In this document: one piece after another, positions 18,046 to 25,587 of the stretch
How the letters are laid out: each line of letters begins with the position of its first letter
Numbering within the stretch: position 1 is the first letter of the stretch
Assembly (NCBI GenBank): GCA_964563435.1
Contig: CAZLXI010000003.1
Span: 62,001-126,000 of the forward strand
Direction: 5' to 3'
Length of the DNA stretch: 64,000 nucleotides
Origin: Leadbetterella sp964563435
GTDB lineage: Bacteria > Bacteroidota > Bacteroidia > Cytophagales > Spirosomataceae
Translations under genes and position numbers: made by a program
The notes under the pieces: generated by a model
The model's database searches: none
The model's input: only the letters and a program-made list of their open reading frames with translations
What the model was told of the DNA's origin: nothing

Positions 18046-20505
18046 TTATGCCAGAAAACTACTTAAACTGATGATGTCTGCAAAAACGCCCATGGCGGTC
18101 ACCTCAGCGCCTGCGCCGGGGCCTTTGATCACCAGGGGGTTGGTCTCGTACCGGTCCGTGATGAAAGAAACGATGTTTTCCGAACCCGACAAGGAATAAA
18201 ACGGGTGGCCGGCATCTATAGCTGTCAGCCCTATCCGGGCTTTCCCGTCTTCAAAGCTGGCAATGAAGCGCAGGCGTTTTCCTTCAGAATGCGCAGCGGA
18301 GATCAGTCCGGCGTAATGCCCGTCTTCCTCTTCCAGTACTTGGTAGAATTCATTGACGCTACCCGCCCCCAGCGCTTTGGGACTCAGCAGGGGGGTATTC
18401 TCAACATCTTCAAATTCAAGCTTCAGTCCGCATTCCCGGGCCAGGATGAGGATCTTGCGGGCCACATCCGTACCGCTGAGGTCATCGCGCGGGTCCGGCT
18501 CCGTATACCCTTTCTCTTTGGCTTCCTTCACCACATCCACAAAGCGACGCTCCACGTTGAAGGTATTGAAAATATAGGAGAGGGTACCGCTCAGGACCGC
18601 TTCTATTTTCCGGATCTGGTCACCGCTGTTGATCAGTCCCTGAAGTGTATTAATAATAGGAAGACCGGCTCCCACGTTGGTTTCATACAGGAATTTAACA
18701 TCCCGCCTGCGCGAGATCTCCCGTAAAGCCGTGTACTCCTCATAGGTGCCTGAATTGGCCACTTTATTAGGAGTAACGATAGAAATATTGCTTTGCAACA
18801 CCGGTGAATAGTACTGCGTAATGTTCTTATCGGCAGAGCAGTCCACAAAGACGCTGTTGCTCAGGTTCAGGGCCTGCATGTCTTCGAAAAACTCACTCTG
18901 ATTAACGGGTTCGCCTTCGTTGTCGAGCTTGTCAAGCCAGTCGTCGAGTTCGATACCTTCCGGGTTGAGCAGCATTTTCCGGGTGTTGGTCATGCCCACG
19001 ATCCGGATGGTCAGGTTTTTCTCTTTACGCAGATATTCTTTCTGCGCCTGGATCTGCTTCAGAAGCGTTCTCCCGATCAGCCCGGTAGGGCCCAGGATAA
19101 AAAGATTGAGAGTAAAGCCGTCAATTTCAAAGAAAGATTCATGGATGGCATTGAGTGCCTTGGTTATGTCCTTCTTTTTGATCACTACAGAGATATTGAG
19201 TTCTGATGAGCCCTGGGCCGTGGCCACCACGTTGATCCCGTTTTTTCCTAATACGGAGAATAACTTACCGGAGATCCCCGAGCTGGAGCGCATACCTTCT
19301 CCTACCACCGCCAGGATAGACAGGTTGTATTGTACGGTCACATTTTCGATCTCTCCGTTGGCAATCTCGTGCTTGAATCCTTTCTCCAGGATCTGGCGTA
19401 CTTTTTCACCGGCTGCCGGCTCTACGGCAAAGCAGATGGAGTGCTCGGATGAGGCCTGAGTAATGAGAATAATGGAAATCTTATTTTCCGCCATAAGACC
19501 GAAAACTTTGGCCGATACGCCGGCCACTCCGATCATGCCGTTGCCCTGAAGGTTGATCAGGGCGATATCGTCGATAGAACTGATGCCTGTAATGGAGTAT
19601 GCCTTTTGGTTTACGGTCTTGGAAATGACCGTTCCGGGATGACTGCTTTCGAATGTATTGAGCACCCGGATGGGAATATCGCGCTGGAAAGCCGGGATCA
19701 GGCTTGGCGGATAGATTACTTTTGCGCCGAAATGCGACAGTTCCATGGCTTCGGAATAGGAGATCTCTGCTATGGAAAATGCGTTCTTGACCTTTCGCGG
19801 GTCGGCGGTCATCATTCCGTTTACGTCTGTCCAGATCTCGATGACCTCGGTATTCAGCGCAGCCCCGATAACGGAGGCGGTGTAGTCAGATCCGCCACGG
19901 CCCAGGGTAGTGGTGCTACCGTTTTCGTCGGAACCGATAAAGCCGGTAACGCAGTAAATGACGGAAGGGTCGGAAAGGTGTTCAATGATATTCTGGTTGG
20001 TCTGGTGAAAATCGACCTCTGCAAACCCGAAAGTACCGTTGGTTTTAATGATCTGCCGGGCATCCACGTATTCGGTAGGAAAGCCCTTCTCTTTTAAAAG
20101 GAAGGCGATCATGCGGGTAGAGAGCCGCTCACCGAAACTCACCAGGAAGTCGGATGTGCGCGGGCTGAGCTCCCGGATATAGGTGATCCCCTTTAAAAAA
20201 TCTTCCAGGTCATTGAGCTCGCCTTTTACCCTGGCCAGGATGGAGCTTTGGGACTTTACCGGAACCAGCTTTTTGATCACCTCAAAATGGCGGTCTTCCA
20301 GGCTTCTGACGATCTCCATGTACTCCGGGGAACCCGAAGCCGCTATCCGACCGGCTTCCAGCAGCTTGTTGGTAACGCCAGACATCGCTGAAAATATGAC
20401 CGCGATACCGGCCGATTTGGAAAATTTTTTCTGGATGATCTCAGCTACTTCTGTAATACTTTCAACTGTGCCCACCGACGTGCCGCCGAACTTTAAAACC
20501 CTCAT
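18046..20505 (-). CDS. thrA: bifunctional aspartokinase / homoserine dehydrogenase
   Basis: 819-residue fusion catalysing the first and third steps from aspartate to homoserine. The kinase domain starts with RVLKFGGTSVGTVESI, has TTTLGRGGSDYTA (about 199-211), and is followed by a tandem ACT regulatory region (about 315-460). The dehydrogenase begins LFILGPTGLIGRTLL (about 463) and contains the substrate region YETNVGAGLPIINTL and GTLSYIFN. Length is normal. First gene of the thrA-thrB-DUF4254-GT9 unit, preceded by a good promoter and a leader hairpin. Confidence 0.95.
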   Translation of the reverse strand: MRVLKFGGTSVGTVESITEVAEIIQKKFSKSAGIAVIFSAMSGVTNKLLEAGRIAASGSPEYMEIVRSLEDRHFEVIKKLVPVKSQSSILARVKGELNDLEDFLKGITYIRELSPRTSDFLVSFGERLSTRMIAFLLKEKGFPTEYVDARQIIKTNGTFGFAEVDFHQTNQNIIEHLSDPSVIYCVTGFIGSDENGSTTTLGRGGSDYTASVIGAALNTEVIEIWTDVNGMMTADPRKVKNAFSIAEISYSEAMELSHFGAKVIYPPSLIPAFQRDIPIRVLNTFESSHPGTVISKTVNQKAYSITGISSIDDIALINLQGNGMIGVAGVSAKVFGLMAENKISIILITQASSEHSICFAVEPAAGEKVRQILEKGFKHEIANGEIENVTVQYNLSILAVVGEGMRSSSGISGKLFSVLGKNGINVVATAQGSSELNISVVIKKKDITKALNAIHESFFEIDGFTLNLFILGPTGLIGRTLLKQIQAQKEYLRKEKNLTIRIVGMTNTRKMLLNPEGIELDDWLDKLDNEGEPVNQSEFFEDMQALNLSNSVFVDCSADKNITQYYSPVLQSNISIVTPNKVANSGTYEEYTALREISRRRDVKFLYETNVGAGLPIINTLQGLINSGDQIRKIEAVLSGTLSYIFNTFNVERRFVDVVKEAKEKGYTEPDPRDDLSGTDVARKILILARECGLKLEFEDVENTPLLSPKALGAGSVNEFYQVLEEEDGHYAGLISAAHSEGKRLRFIASFEDGKARIGLTAIDAGHPFYSLSGSENIVSFITDRYETNPLVIKGPGAGAEVTAMGVFADIISLSSFLA

Positions 20506-20528
20506 GCGATTTAATGAGTTTATATTGA

Positions 20529-20560
20529 GTCACTACACGAATCATATTCCGGGTAGTGAC
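20529..20560 (-). promoter_or_regulatory. hairpin in the thrA leader
   Basis: GTCACTAC and GTAGTGAC form a perfect 8-base outer stem; the inside can add GAAT/ATTC pairs around a CAT loop. It lies in the 5-prime untranslated region, between the -7 box and the thrA start 24 bases downstream. No leader peptide rich in Thr/Ile codons and no antiterminator alternative were seen, so operator or translational control are as likely as attenuation. Confidence 0.45.
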
Positions 20561-20574
20561 CGGATTATCCTCTG

Positions 20575-20582
20575 CAAATATA
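20575..20582 (-). promoter_or_regulatory. -7 promoter box for the thr operon
   Basis: Minus-strand TATATTTG matches the Bacteroidota TAnnTTTG consensus exactly, about 70 bases upstream of the thrA start. No matching TTTG/TTG -33 box at the standard spacing was found. Confidence 0.5.
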
Positions 20583-20712
20583 CCAATTATTGTTGCGTTT
20601 ATTGTTCCGTAAACTGCATAATTGAATTTTTGGCAAAGAAATTGGTGTTTTTATTTGACAGAATAAAATATAGTTAGTTATTTGTATAATTATTAATTAT
20701 TGCGACCCGGCC

Positions 20713-21012
20713 ATGGATAAGTATTTTAAGGCTTTGAATGATGGGACACGACGTGAGATCCTGGAGATACTCCGTGTGAATCCGGCTGCTGCAGGAGAAA
20801 TAGCCGATCGGTTCAACATTTCAAAGCCGAGCATTAGTCATCACCTCGACATTCTGAAGCAGGCCGAACTGGTGACTGCCAAGAAAAAAGGACAATTTGT
20901 GATGTATTCCATCAATTTGCCTGCCCTGGACGAAGTGCTGCAATGGTTCTCTCTCTTCAAAACCGAGATCAACGCCGAGAAACCTAGAATACGTATTCCG
21001 CTGCGGGTGTAG
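20713..21012 (+). CDS. ArsR-family winged-helix regulator (SdpR-like)
   Basis: 99-residue DNA-binding repressor. MDKYFKALNDGTRREILEIL opens a winged helix with recognition helix NISKPSISHHLDILKQAELV (about 37-56) and a wing KKGQFVMYSIN. No metal-binding cysteine pair of the ArsR/SmtB type is present; the C-terminal WFSLFK resembles SdpR autorepressors. Typical partners are SdpI-like membrane proteins, but none is adjacent. The target is probably its own promoter. Confidence 0.85.
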   Translation: MDKYFKALNDGTRREILEILRVNPAAAGEIADRFNISKPSISHHLDILKQAELVTAKKKGQFVMYSINLPALDEVLQWFSLFKTEINAEKPRIRIPLRV

Positions 21013-21013
21013 G

Positions 21014-21074
21014 TACGCAAGATTTTGCGTCTCTGCTCATGTAGGTATGGAGACGCGAAATCTTGCGTCTCTAC
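21014..21074. repeat. AGACGCAAAATCTTGCGTCT-type palindromic repeats, copies 2 and 3
   Basis: Two units lie in tandem between the ArsR gene and the aminotransferase: ACGCAAGATTTTGCGTCTC (21014-21032) and GAGACGCGAAATCTTGCGTC (from 21050). Both are palindromic and match the element at 1228-1247. Confidence 0.65.
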
Positions 21075-21119
21075 GGTAGCAACAGCGTAGTGTGTTAAAA
21101 TCCTGATCACGGAAATTTT

Positions 21120-22154
21120 ATGTACAATTTCTACCCGGGGCCTTCCCGCATCTATCCTGCCGTAAAAGATTTTGCAGAGGAAGCTTTTGTATCCGGTATT
21201 CTCGAAAAGAATCACCGCTCGGATGATTTTATGCTCCTTCTGAAAGAATGTATCGATCTGTTCAAAGATCGCCTGAATGTTCCTCCTTCCTACAAGGTTT
21301 TCTTCACTTCTTCTGCTACCGAATGCTGGGAGATCTGTGCCCAGTCGTTTTTGAAGGAAGGACTGTTTTATTATAACGGGGCTTTTGGGGAAAAGTGGAA
21401 AATCTATAGTAAAAGCATCACCGGAAGGGTAGAGGAGTGTGCATTCGACATTCAGGAGGAGCCCCGCCTGGCGGCCACCAGGGGCAGAGACATTTGTATA
21501 GTAGCTAACGAGACCTCCAATGGCACGGCGCTTTCACCGGAGCTGATAAGAAGGGCGGGAGCGGGAGCGGGAATGGTAGTGATTGATGCGGTATCGTCAC
21601 TGGGTGGAGCGGATCATGATATTTCGACGGGCGACATCTGGATATCTTCTTCCCAGAAGTGCCTTGGCCTGCCTTCAGGTATGGGGATCATGATCCTGTC
21701 GCCCAGGGCGCTGCAAAGGGCTTTGGAGATCAATGATCACCGGTATTATAACAGTGCCCTTTTTATAGAAAGCAATTTTGACCGTTTTCAGACCCCTTAC
21801 ACCCCCAATATCCTGGCGATTTACTTATTGAAGCGTCTGCTGGAAGGGCTGGAGAATGTGAAGGTGATCTCGGAGAAAATAAGCAGCCGGGCGGCAGATA
21901 TTTACCGTTTACTGGATAATTTTGAGGCCGGCCGGCCGTTGATCCGGAATCTGTCGGTCCGCTCATCCACTGTCATAGCGGTAAGCTGCAGTGAGGCAGG
22001 CCGGGTGAGCAGGTATCTTTCGGGGCAGGGGGTAATTATCGGGAAGGGCTATGGCCGTTGGCGGGACTCTACTTTCCGGATCGCTAATTTTCCGGCCATT
22101 TCCGATGCCGATTTTGAGGTGTTGTTCGACTTACTTCGTAATTTTGAAAATTAA
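21120..22154 (+). CDS. class V aminotransferase (SerC-like)
   Basis: 344-residue PLP enzyme of fold type I. It begins YNFYPGPSRIYP, the hallmark of phosphoserine and related class V aminotransferases. Lys180 (SSSQKCLGLPSGMG) binds PLP and Asp156 (VVIDAVSSLGG) contacts its ring. The overall pattern is closest to SerC or alanine-glyoxylate enzymes but the true substrate is not clear. It is followed 14 bases later by marC and probably shares its transcript. Confidence 0.82.
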   Translation: MYNFYPGPSRIYPAVKDFAEEAFVSGILEKNHRSDDFMLLLKECIDLFKDRLNVPPSYKVFFTSSATECWEICAQSFLKEGLFYYNGAFGEKWKIYSKSITGRVEECAFDIQEEPRLAATRGRDICIVANETSNGTALSPELIRRAGAGAGMVVIDAVSSLGGADHDISTGDIWISSSQKCLGLPSGMGIMILSPRALQRALEINDHRYYNSALFIESNFDRFQTPYTPNILAIYLLKRLLEGLENVKVISEKISSRAADIYRLLDNFEAGRPLIRNLSVRSSTVIAVSCSEAGRVSRYLSGQGVIIGKGYGRWRDSTFRIANFPAISDADFEVLFDLLRNFEN

Positions 22155-22168
22155 TAAGCCTTAAAGCC

Positions 22169-22753
22169 ATGGAATTCTTTTCCGAATTTAATCTGAAGGA
22201 GCTTTTTTCCGTTACCATTATTCTTTTCTCAGTGATCGATATCCTGGGGTCTATCCCCATTATCCTGAACCTGAGAAAGAAAATAGGAGATGTTCACGCC
22301 GAACGAATCACCCTGGTTTCCGGAGGCCTCATGATCATATATCTTTTTGTAGGAGTAAAAATTCTGCAGCTTTTCGGAGTAGATGTACAGTCGTTTGCCG
22401 TGGCAGGAGCCCTTATTCTACTGATTATCAGCTTTGAGATGATCCTGGGCCGGGAAATCTTCAAGCATAATGCCGCTACGGATGGAAGGGCGTCTACGAT
22501 TGTGCCGCTGGCCTTCCCCATTATTGCCGGGGCAGGGACGATGACCACCCTCATCTCACTGAAAGCCGCTTACCATGATGTCAATATCGTGGCCGGTATC
22601 TTTCTTAACCTTATCCTGATCTACGTGGTGCTCAAGTCATCGGGCTGGCTCGAAAGAAAGCTGGAGCCGGGTACCGTGGAAGTGCTCCAGAAAGTTTTCG
22701 GTCTGATCATCCTGGCCATTGCCATCAAGCTCATCAAAGAGAATCTTTTTTAA
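22169..22753 (+). CDS. MarC-family integral membrane protein
   Basis: 194-residue protein with about six membrane helices, the size and pattern of MarC (UPF0056). The motif SVIDILGSIPIILNL in the first helix and FPIIAGAGTMTTLISL in the middle (about 111-126) are typical. Despite the name, a role in multiple antibiotic resistance has not been supported for the family and the transported substrate is unknown. Its last 20 bases overlap the end of the convergent lysoplasmalogenase gene. Confidence 0.88.
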   Translation: MEFFSEFNLKELFSVTIILFSVIDILGSIPIILNLRKKIGDVHAERITLVSGGLMIIYLFVGVKILQLFGVDVQSFAVAGALILLIISFEMILGREIFKHNAATDGRASTIVPLAFPIIAGAGTMTTLISLKAAYHDVNIVAGIFLNLILIYVVLKSSGWLERKLEPGTVEVLQKVFGLIILAIAIKLIKENLF

Positions 22754-23351
22754 GCCATCCTTCCAGGATCAGGTATTGGGCCGCTCCGTAGGTGCTCATG
22801 ATGTAAATCGCGTCGCCGGGAATATCCGTATGAAATTTATTGACCGCTATCAGGGAGTCGGAAATAATAAACAGCACGGCTCCGGCCAGAATATACCGGT
22901 ACGATGTCTTTGAAGGGGTGTTTCTCGAGGCGGCATAAATACCCATGAGCGTAATGACCGTACAGTAAATGACCACGGGGATCCGCAGGCCGGCCGGGAT
23001 GCCCGGGTACAGGAAGACAAGGAAACCCGAAGTGATCAGGGCGAAGGTCAGAATAGCAGTGAATGAAAATCGGTATTCTTTCGCAAACAGGGATATGTAC
23101 GAAACATGCGCCAGGAGGAAAGCCACGAGCCCGGGTATGAACCAACCGTCAAACATCAGGAAGACATCGCCGAGAAAGCTGAAAAACAACGCCAGGAAGT
23201 ACGCTTTGGCTGTAACGCCTTCCTGCCAGGCGATCCACATAAGCATGGGCATGAGCAGGGGTTTGGTGATCAGCACCAGCGGCCGGTGCCAGGCGATGCT
23301 GCCGTAAATTTCCAAAAGAAGCAGAACCACGAAAAAGAGCCTTGTACGCAT
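22734..23351 (-). CDS. YhhN/TMEM86-family lysoplasmalogenase
   Basis: 205-residue polytopic membrane protein with about eight short hydrophobic helices. FFSFLGDVFLMFDG (about 55-68) and AGAVLFIISDSLIAVNKF (about 152-169) are the two conserved acidic motifs of the YhhN family, whose eukaryotic member TMEM86B hydrolyses lysoplasmalogens. The bacterial function is not settled. It ends inside the 3-prime end of marC on the other strand. Confidence 0.85.
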   Translation of the reverse strand: MRTRLFFVVLLLLEIYGSIAWHRPLVLITKPLLMPMLMWIAWQEGVTAKAYFLALFFSFLGDVFLMFDGWFIPGLVAFLLAHVSYISLFAKEYRFSFTAILTFALITSGFLVFLYPGIPAGLRIPVVIYCTVITLMGIYAASRNTPSKTSYRYILAGAVLFIISDSLIAVNKFHTDIPGDAIYIMSTYGAAQYLILEGWLKKDSL

Positions 23352-23379
23352 AAGTTTTAAAGGTTAAAAGGTAAGCTAA

Positions 23380-23503
23380 AAGTGAAAAACTAAAAACGGT
23401 CCGCCGCCGCGGTTCAAAGTTTCAGAGCATTAATACATATAAAAAACTACTAATGTACCTTAACTTTTAGTTTTTAACCGCAGCGGCGGACTGTTTTTCA
23501 CTT
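23380..23503. repeat. 124-bp inverted repeat with GC-rich arms
   Basis: Left arm AAGTGAAAAAC...GTCCGCCGCCGCGGTT (23380-23414) pairs with right arm AACCGCAGCGGCGGACTGTT...CACTT (23476-23503). The AT-rich centre contains ACATATAAAAAACTACTAAT. The right arm overlaps the stop codon of the nucleotidase gene. It probably ends or insulates transcription of that minus-strand gene and separates it from the lysoplasmalogenase. Confidence 0.6.
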
Positions 23504-24041
23504 ACTTAAGTATTTCATAAATTTCCTTCCAGTCTTTTACCCGCCGGTAACCTTCCGCCTGCGTATTGTGCATGGAGTGAAACAAAAGCTTCTCACCCTC
23601 AAATTTTTCAAAGTTCCGGGTGTGGTCGTCGATCATGATGTCGCCGTGTACAATGGATTTGTCACCGCAGAAAACCATGTTTCGCCAGGATATGAAGGGA
23701 AAATGGAAGGCCAGCCAGTGAAACTTCTCCGTCAGGGAGTTCGGAAATTCGGTAGCGGCCGACACAATGAAGACCTCGTATTTTTCGCTCAGAGCCTTTA
23801 CCACCTCTACAGCATCGGCGAAAACGTCGAGGTCGGAAAAGAAGCCCGGCTGAAAAAGTTCATCGCGGTAAGAGTTAAAATGGCTTTGGTATACAAAGGA
23901 ATAAAAGTCTTTGTCTTCGAAAAAGTCTTTCGTCAGGTTCAGGTCGTTTTTTTCGTTGAAGAGACGGAGTATCTTGGCTCCGGTGTCGGCGAGCACATCG
24001 TCCATGTCTATGATGAGTCGTTTTTTCATTTTTTGAATCAT
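23502..24041 (-). CDS. HAD-superfamily 5'(3')-deoxyribonucleotidase (NT5C type)
   Basis: About 179 residues. The HAD motif I is LIIDMDDVLADTG near the N terminus, with both catalytic aspartates; motif II is the VSAATEF segment and motif III is DIMIDDHTRNF near 140. This pattern and size match the NT5C family that dephosphorylates deoxyribonucleotides. Possible starts are ATG at 24041 or 24029 (MKKRLIID); a longer frame begins with TTG at 24050. I use 24041, and 24029 is equally plausible. Same strand as maf but separated from it by a long palindrome. Confidence 0.82.
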   Translation of the reverse strand: MIQKMKKRLIIDMDDVLADTGAKILRLFNEKNDLNLTKDFFEDKDFYSFVYQSHFNSYRDELFQPGFFSDLDVFADAVEVVKALSEKYEVFIVSAATEFPNSLTEKFHWLAFHFPFISWRNMVFCGDKSIVHGDIMIDDHTRNFEKFEGEKLLFHSMHNTQAEGYRRVKDWKEIYEILK

Positions 24042-24084
24042 ATTAGGCAAATAAGTTAAAAACTAAAAACTATAAAAAATGTTT

Positions 24085-24180
24085 AAGTGAACAAATAACA
24101 GTGAACAGTTAAGGAATATTCTTTCATATTGACTACTAAAGAACTTTAATTGTTAGTTGTTCACTGTTAGGTGTTCACTT
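24085..24180. repeat. 96-bp inverted repeat built on TAACAGTGAACA arms
   Basis: AAGTGAACAAATAACAGTGA (24085-24104) pairs with the inverted GTTCACTGTTAGGTGTTCAC region ending at 24180, with an AT-rich centre. It starts right after the stop of the 81-residue sorting-like gene, on whose strand it may act as a terminator. Confidence 0.6.
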
Positions 24181-24182
24181 CC

Positions 24183-24428
24183 TCACGGGTGGTACCCTTT
24201 CACAATTTTCTTCGACCTGATCCGGTCATCCTGGTTCACGATGACGAAATAGATGCCGTCGGGAAGCCCGGTAAGGTCAAAGTCGTGAAGCCCTTTGCCG
24301 TGAACGGCTTCTGCGATCAGCTTTCCGGCCAGGTTCTGAAGCTCAAACCGGGTTTCCGGCCCTTGGGGTACTTTAACATAGACTTTTTCATCTTCTTCGT
24401 TCAAAAAAATAACGACCTGCTCTTTCAT
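24183..24428 (-). CDS. 81-aa stand-alone protein resembling a T9SS C-terminal sorting domain
   Basis: No signal peptide or membrane segment. Residues 27-80 (RFELQNLAGKLIAEAV, then FDLTGLPDGIYFVIVNQ, then KKIVKGY) follow the consensus of type IX secretion C-terminal domains: a beta strand, an L-x-G-K turn, an LPxGxYxV strand and a terminal K-K-x-x-K. The usual N-P start of the domain is absent and no cargo is fused. Its ATG overlaps the maf stop, so it is translationally coupled to maf. It could be a decayed or domesticated sorting domain; function unknown. Confidence 0.7.
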   Translation of the reverse strand: MKEQVVIFLNEEDEKVYVKVPQGPETRFELQNLAGKLIAEAVHGKGLHDFDLTGLPDGIYFVIVNQDDRIRSKKIVKGYHP

Positions 24429-25006
24429 TCGCCAAACCGGATATAGGGTTTCAGATGTTCATAAACTTTGTGTACGGGTAAGCCCATGACCGTGTAAAAC
24501 GATCCTTCGAGTCGGTCGATCCCCACCATGCCAATGAAGTCCTGTACCCCGTAGCCCCCTGCTTTGTCGAAAGGGCTGAAATGATCTACATAGTAGTCTA
24601 TTTCCTCTGCCGACAGCAATTTGAAGTGAACGAGGGTGGTATCGGAAAAGGAGATCAGGCTGCAGTTGGCCTGAATGCATACGCCTGTGACCACCTGGTG
24701 GGTGTTGTCGCTGAGGTCTTGCAGCATTTTTACAGCCTCCTGCCGGCCTTCGGGCTTATTGTATATGATACCGTTGACGATCACCACGGTATCTGCACCG
24801 ATAATGACCTTTTCTGGATCTTCATTGCCAAAGGCTTCCACTTTACGCCGGGCCAGCATTTCCGGTACTTTTTCTGCGGGAATGTCAGGGCCGAAGCTCT
24901 CATCTACAGGGGTGGAAACCACTTCAAACCGGAATCCGGCTTCCTGAAGGATCTGTTTTCTACGGGGAGAAGCCGATACCAGGATAATTTTCTCATCTAT
25001 TTTCAT
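24425..25006 (-). CDS. maf: Maf-family nucleoside triphosphate pyrophosphatase
   Basis: 193-residue house-cleaning enzyme hydrolysing dTTP/UTP or modified nucleotides to monophosphates. The nucleotide-binding loop LVSASPRRKQIL (9-20) is canonical, followed by ARRKVEA, GADTVV (about 69-74, catalytic Asp), KPEGRQEA and DKAGGYGVQDF near 150. Length is normal. It is divergent from marR and overlaps the small sorting-like gene downstream. Confidence 0.93.
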   Translation of the reverse strand: MKIDEKIILVSASPRRKQILQEAGFRFEVVSTPVDESFGPDIPAEKVPEMLARRKVEAFGNEDPEKVIIGADTVVIVNGIIYNKPEGRQEAVKMLQDLSDNTHQVVTGVCIQANCSLISFSDTTLVHFKLLSAEEIDYYVDHFSPFDKAGGYGVQDFIGMVGIDRLEGSFYTVMGLPVHKVYEHLKPYIRFGE

Positions 25007-25027
25007 TAAAAGATCGTGAATTATTGC

Positions 25028-25035
25028 TACTTTTG
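25028..25035 (+). promoter_or_regulatory. -7 promoter box for marR
   Basis: TACTTTTG matches TAnnTTTG exactly, 31 bases upstream of the MarR start codon. No -33 box is obvious. Confidence 0.45.
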
Positions 25036-25041
25036 TAAATT

Positions 25042-25053
25042 ATGTAAATACAT
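25042..25053. promoter_or_regulatory. ATGTAAATACAT palindrome, candidate MarR operator
   Basis: ATGTA-AA-TACAT is a perfect inverted repeat placed between the -7 box (25028-25035) and the marR start (25067). This location and the AT-rich palindromic form suit an autoregulatory MarR site. It also lies 36 bases from the divergent maf start, so maf could be affected. Confidence 0.45.
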
Positions 25054-25066
25054 GTAACTGCCAGAT

Positions 25067-25531
25067 ATGAGTTTAGAAACTGAAATAAAGCAGACCCGGC
25101 CCTTTCATTCGGAGAGCGAGAAATGCATCGTAAATATCGTATATACGAACAACTTGATAACTATTTTTCACAATAAAATAGTGAAGGATTTCGGTATCAG
25201 CATGGAGCAGTATAACGTTTTGCGCATTTTGAAAGGACAGAACGGTAAGCCGATCACCATTAACGGGATCATTGACCGGATGCTGGATAAGATGTCAAAT
25301 GCCTCACGGCTGGTCGATAAATTATACTTTAAAGGCCTGGTAGAACGTAAGCAAAAGGAAACGAACCGGCGAGCCTGTGATGTAACCATCACAGCCAAAG
25401 GTGAGGAAGTATTGAACGTCATCAGCCAGTCGCTGAACGACCGGGTAGAGAACCACCTGGATATGAATAAGGCGGAACTGGAGCAGCTCAATAAGCTACT
25501 GGACAAATTCAGAGAAAAATTAATGAAATAG
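25067..25531 (+). CDS. MarR-family transcriptional regulator
   Basis: 154-residue winged-helix dimer. Helices around FGISMEQYNVLRILKGQ (about 44-60) lead to ITINGIIDRMLDKMSNASRLVDKLYFKGLVERKQ (63-96), the DNA-recognition part, and RRACDVTITAKGEEVL forms the wing. A long C-terminal helix dimerises. Five bases after its stop a hydrolase frame opens, so the secreted hydrolase downstream may be in its transcript and under its control. The ligand is unknown. Confidence 0.9.
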   Translation: MSLETEIKQTRPFHSESEKCIVNIVYTNNLITIFHNKIVKDFGISMEQYNVLRILKGQNGKPITINGIIDRMLDKMSNASRLVDKLYFKGLVERKQKETNRRACDVTITAKGEEVLNVISQSLNDRVENHLDMNKAELEQLNKLLDKFREKLMK

Positions 25532-25587
25532 CCTGTATGAAAAGTACATACCAATGGATAATAGATAATGGCCGGCGGATAGTTCGT

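Noticed and set aside
20506..20712. Threonine attenuator with leader peptide before thrA
   Set aside because: A hairpin exists, but I found no short frame rich in Thr or Ile codons and no terminator T-run, so attenuation is not claimed.
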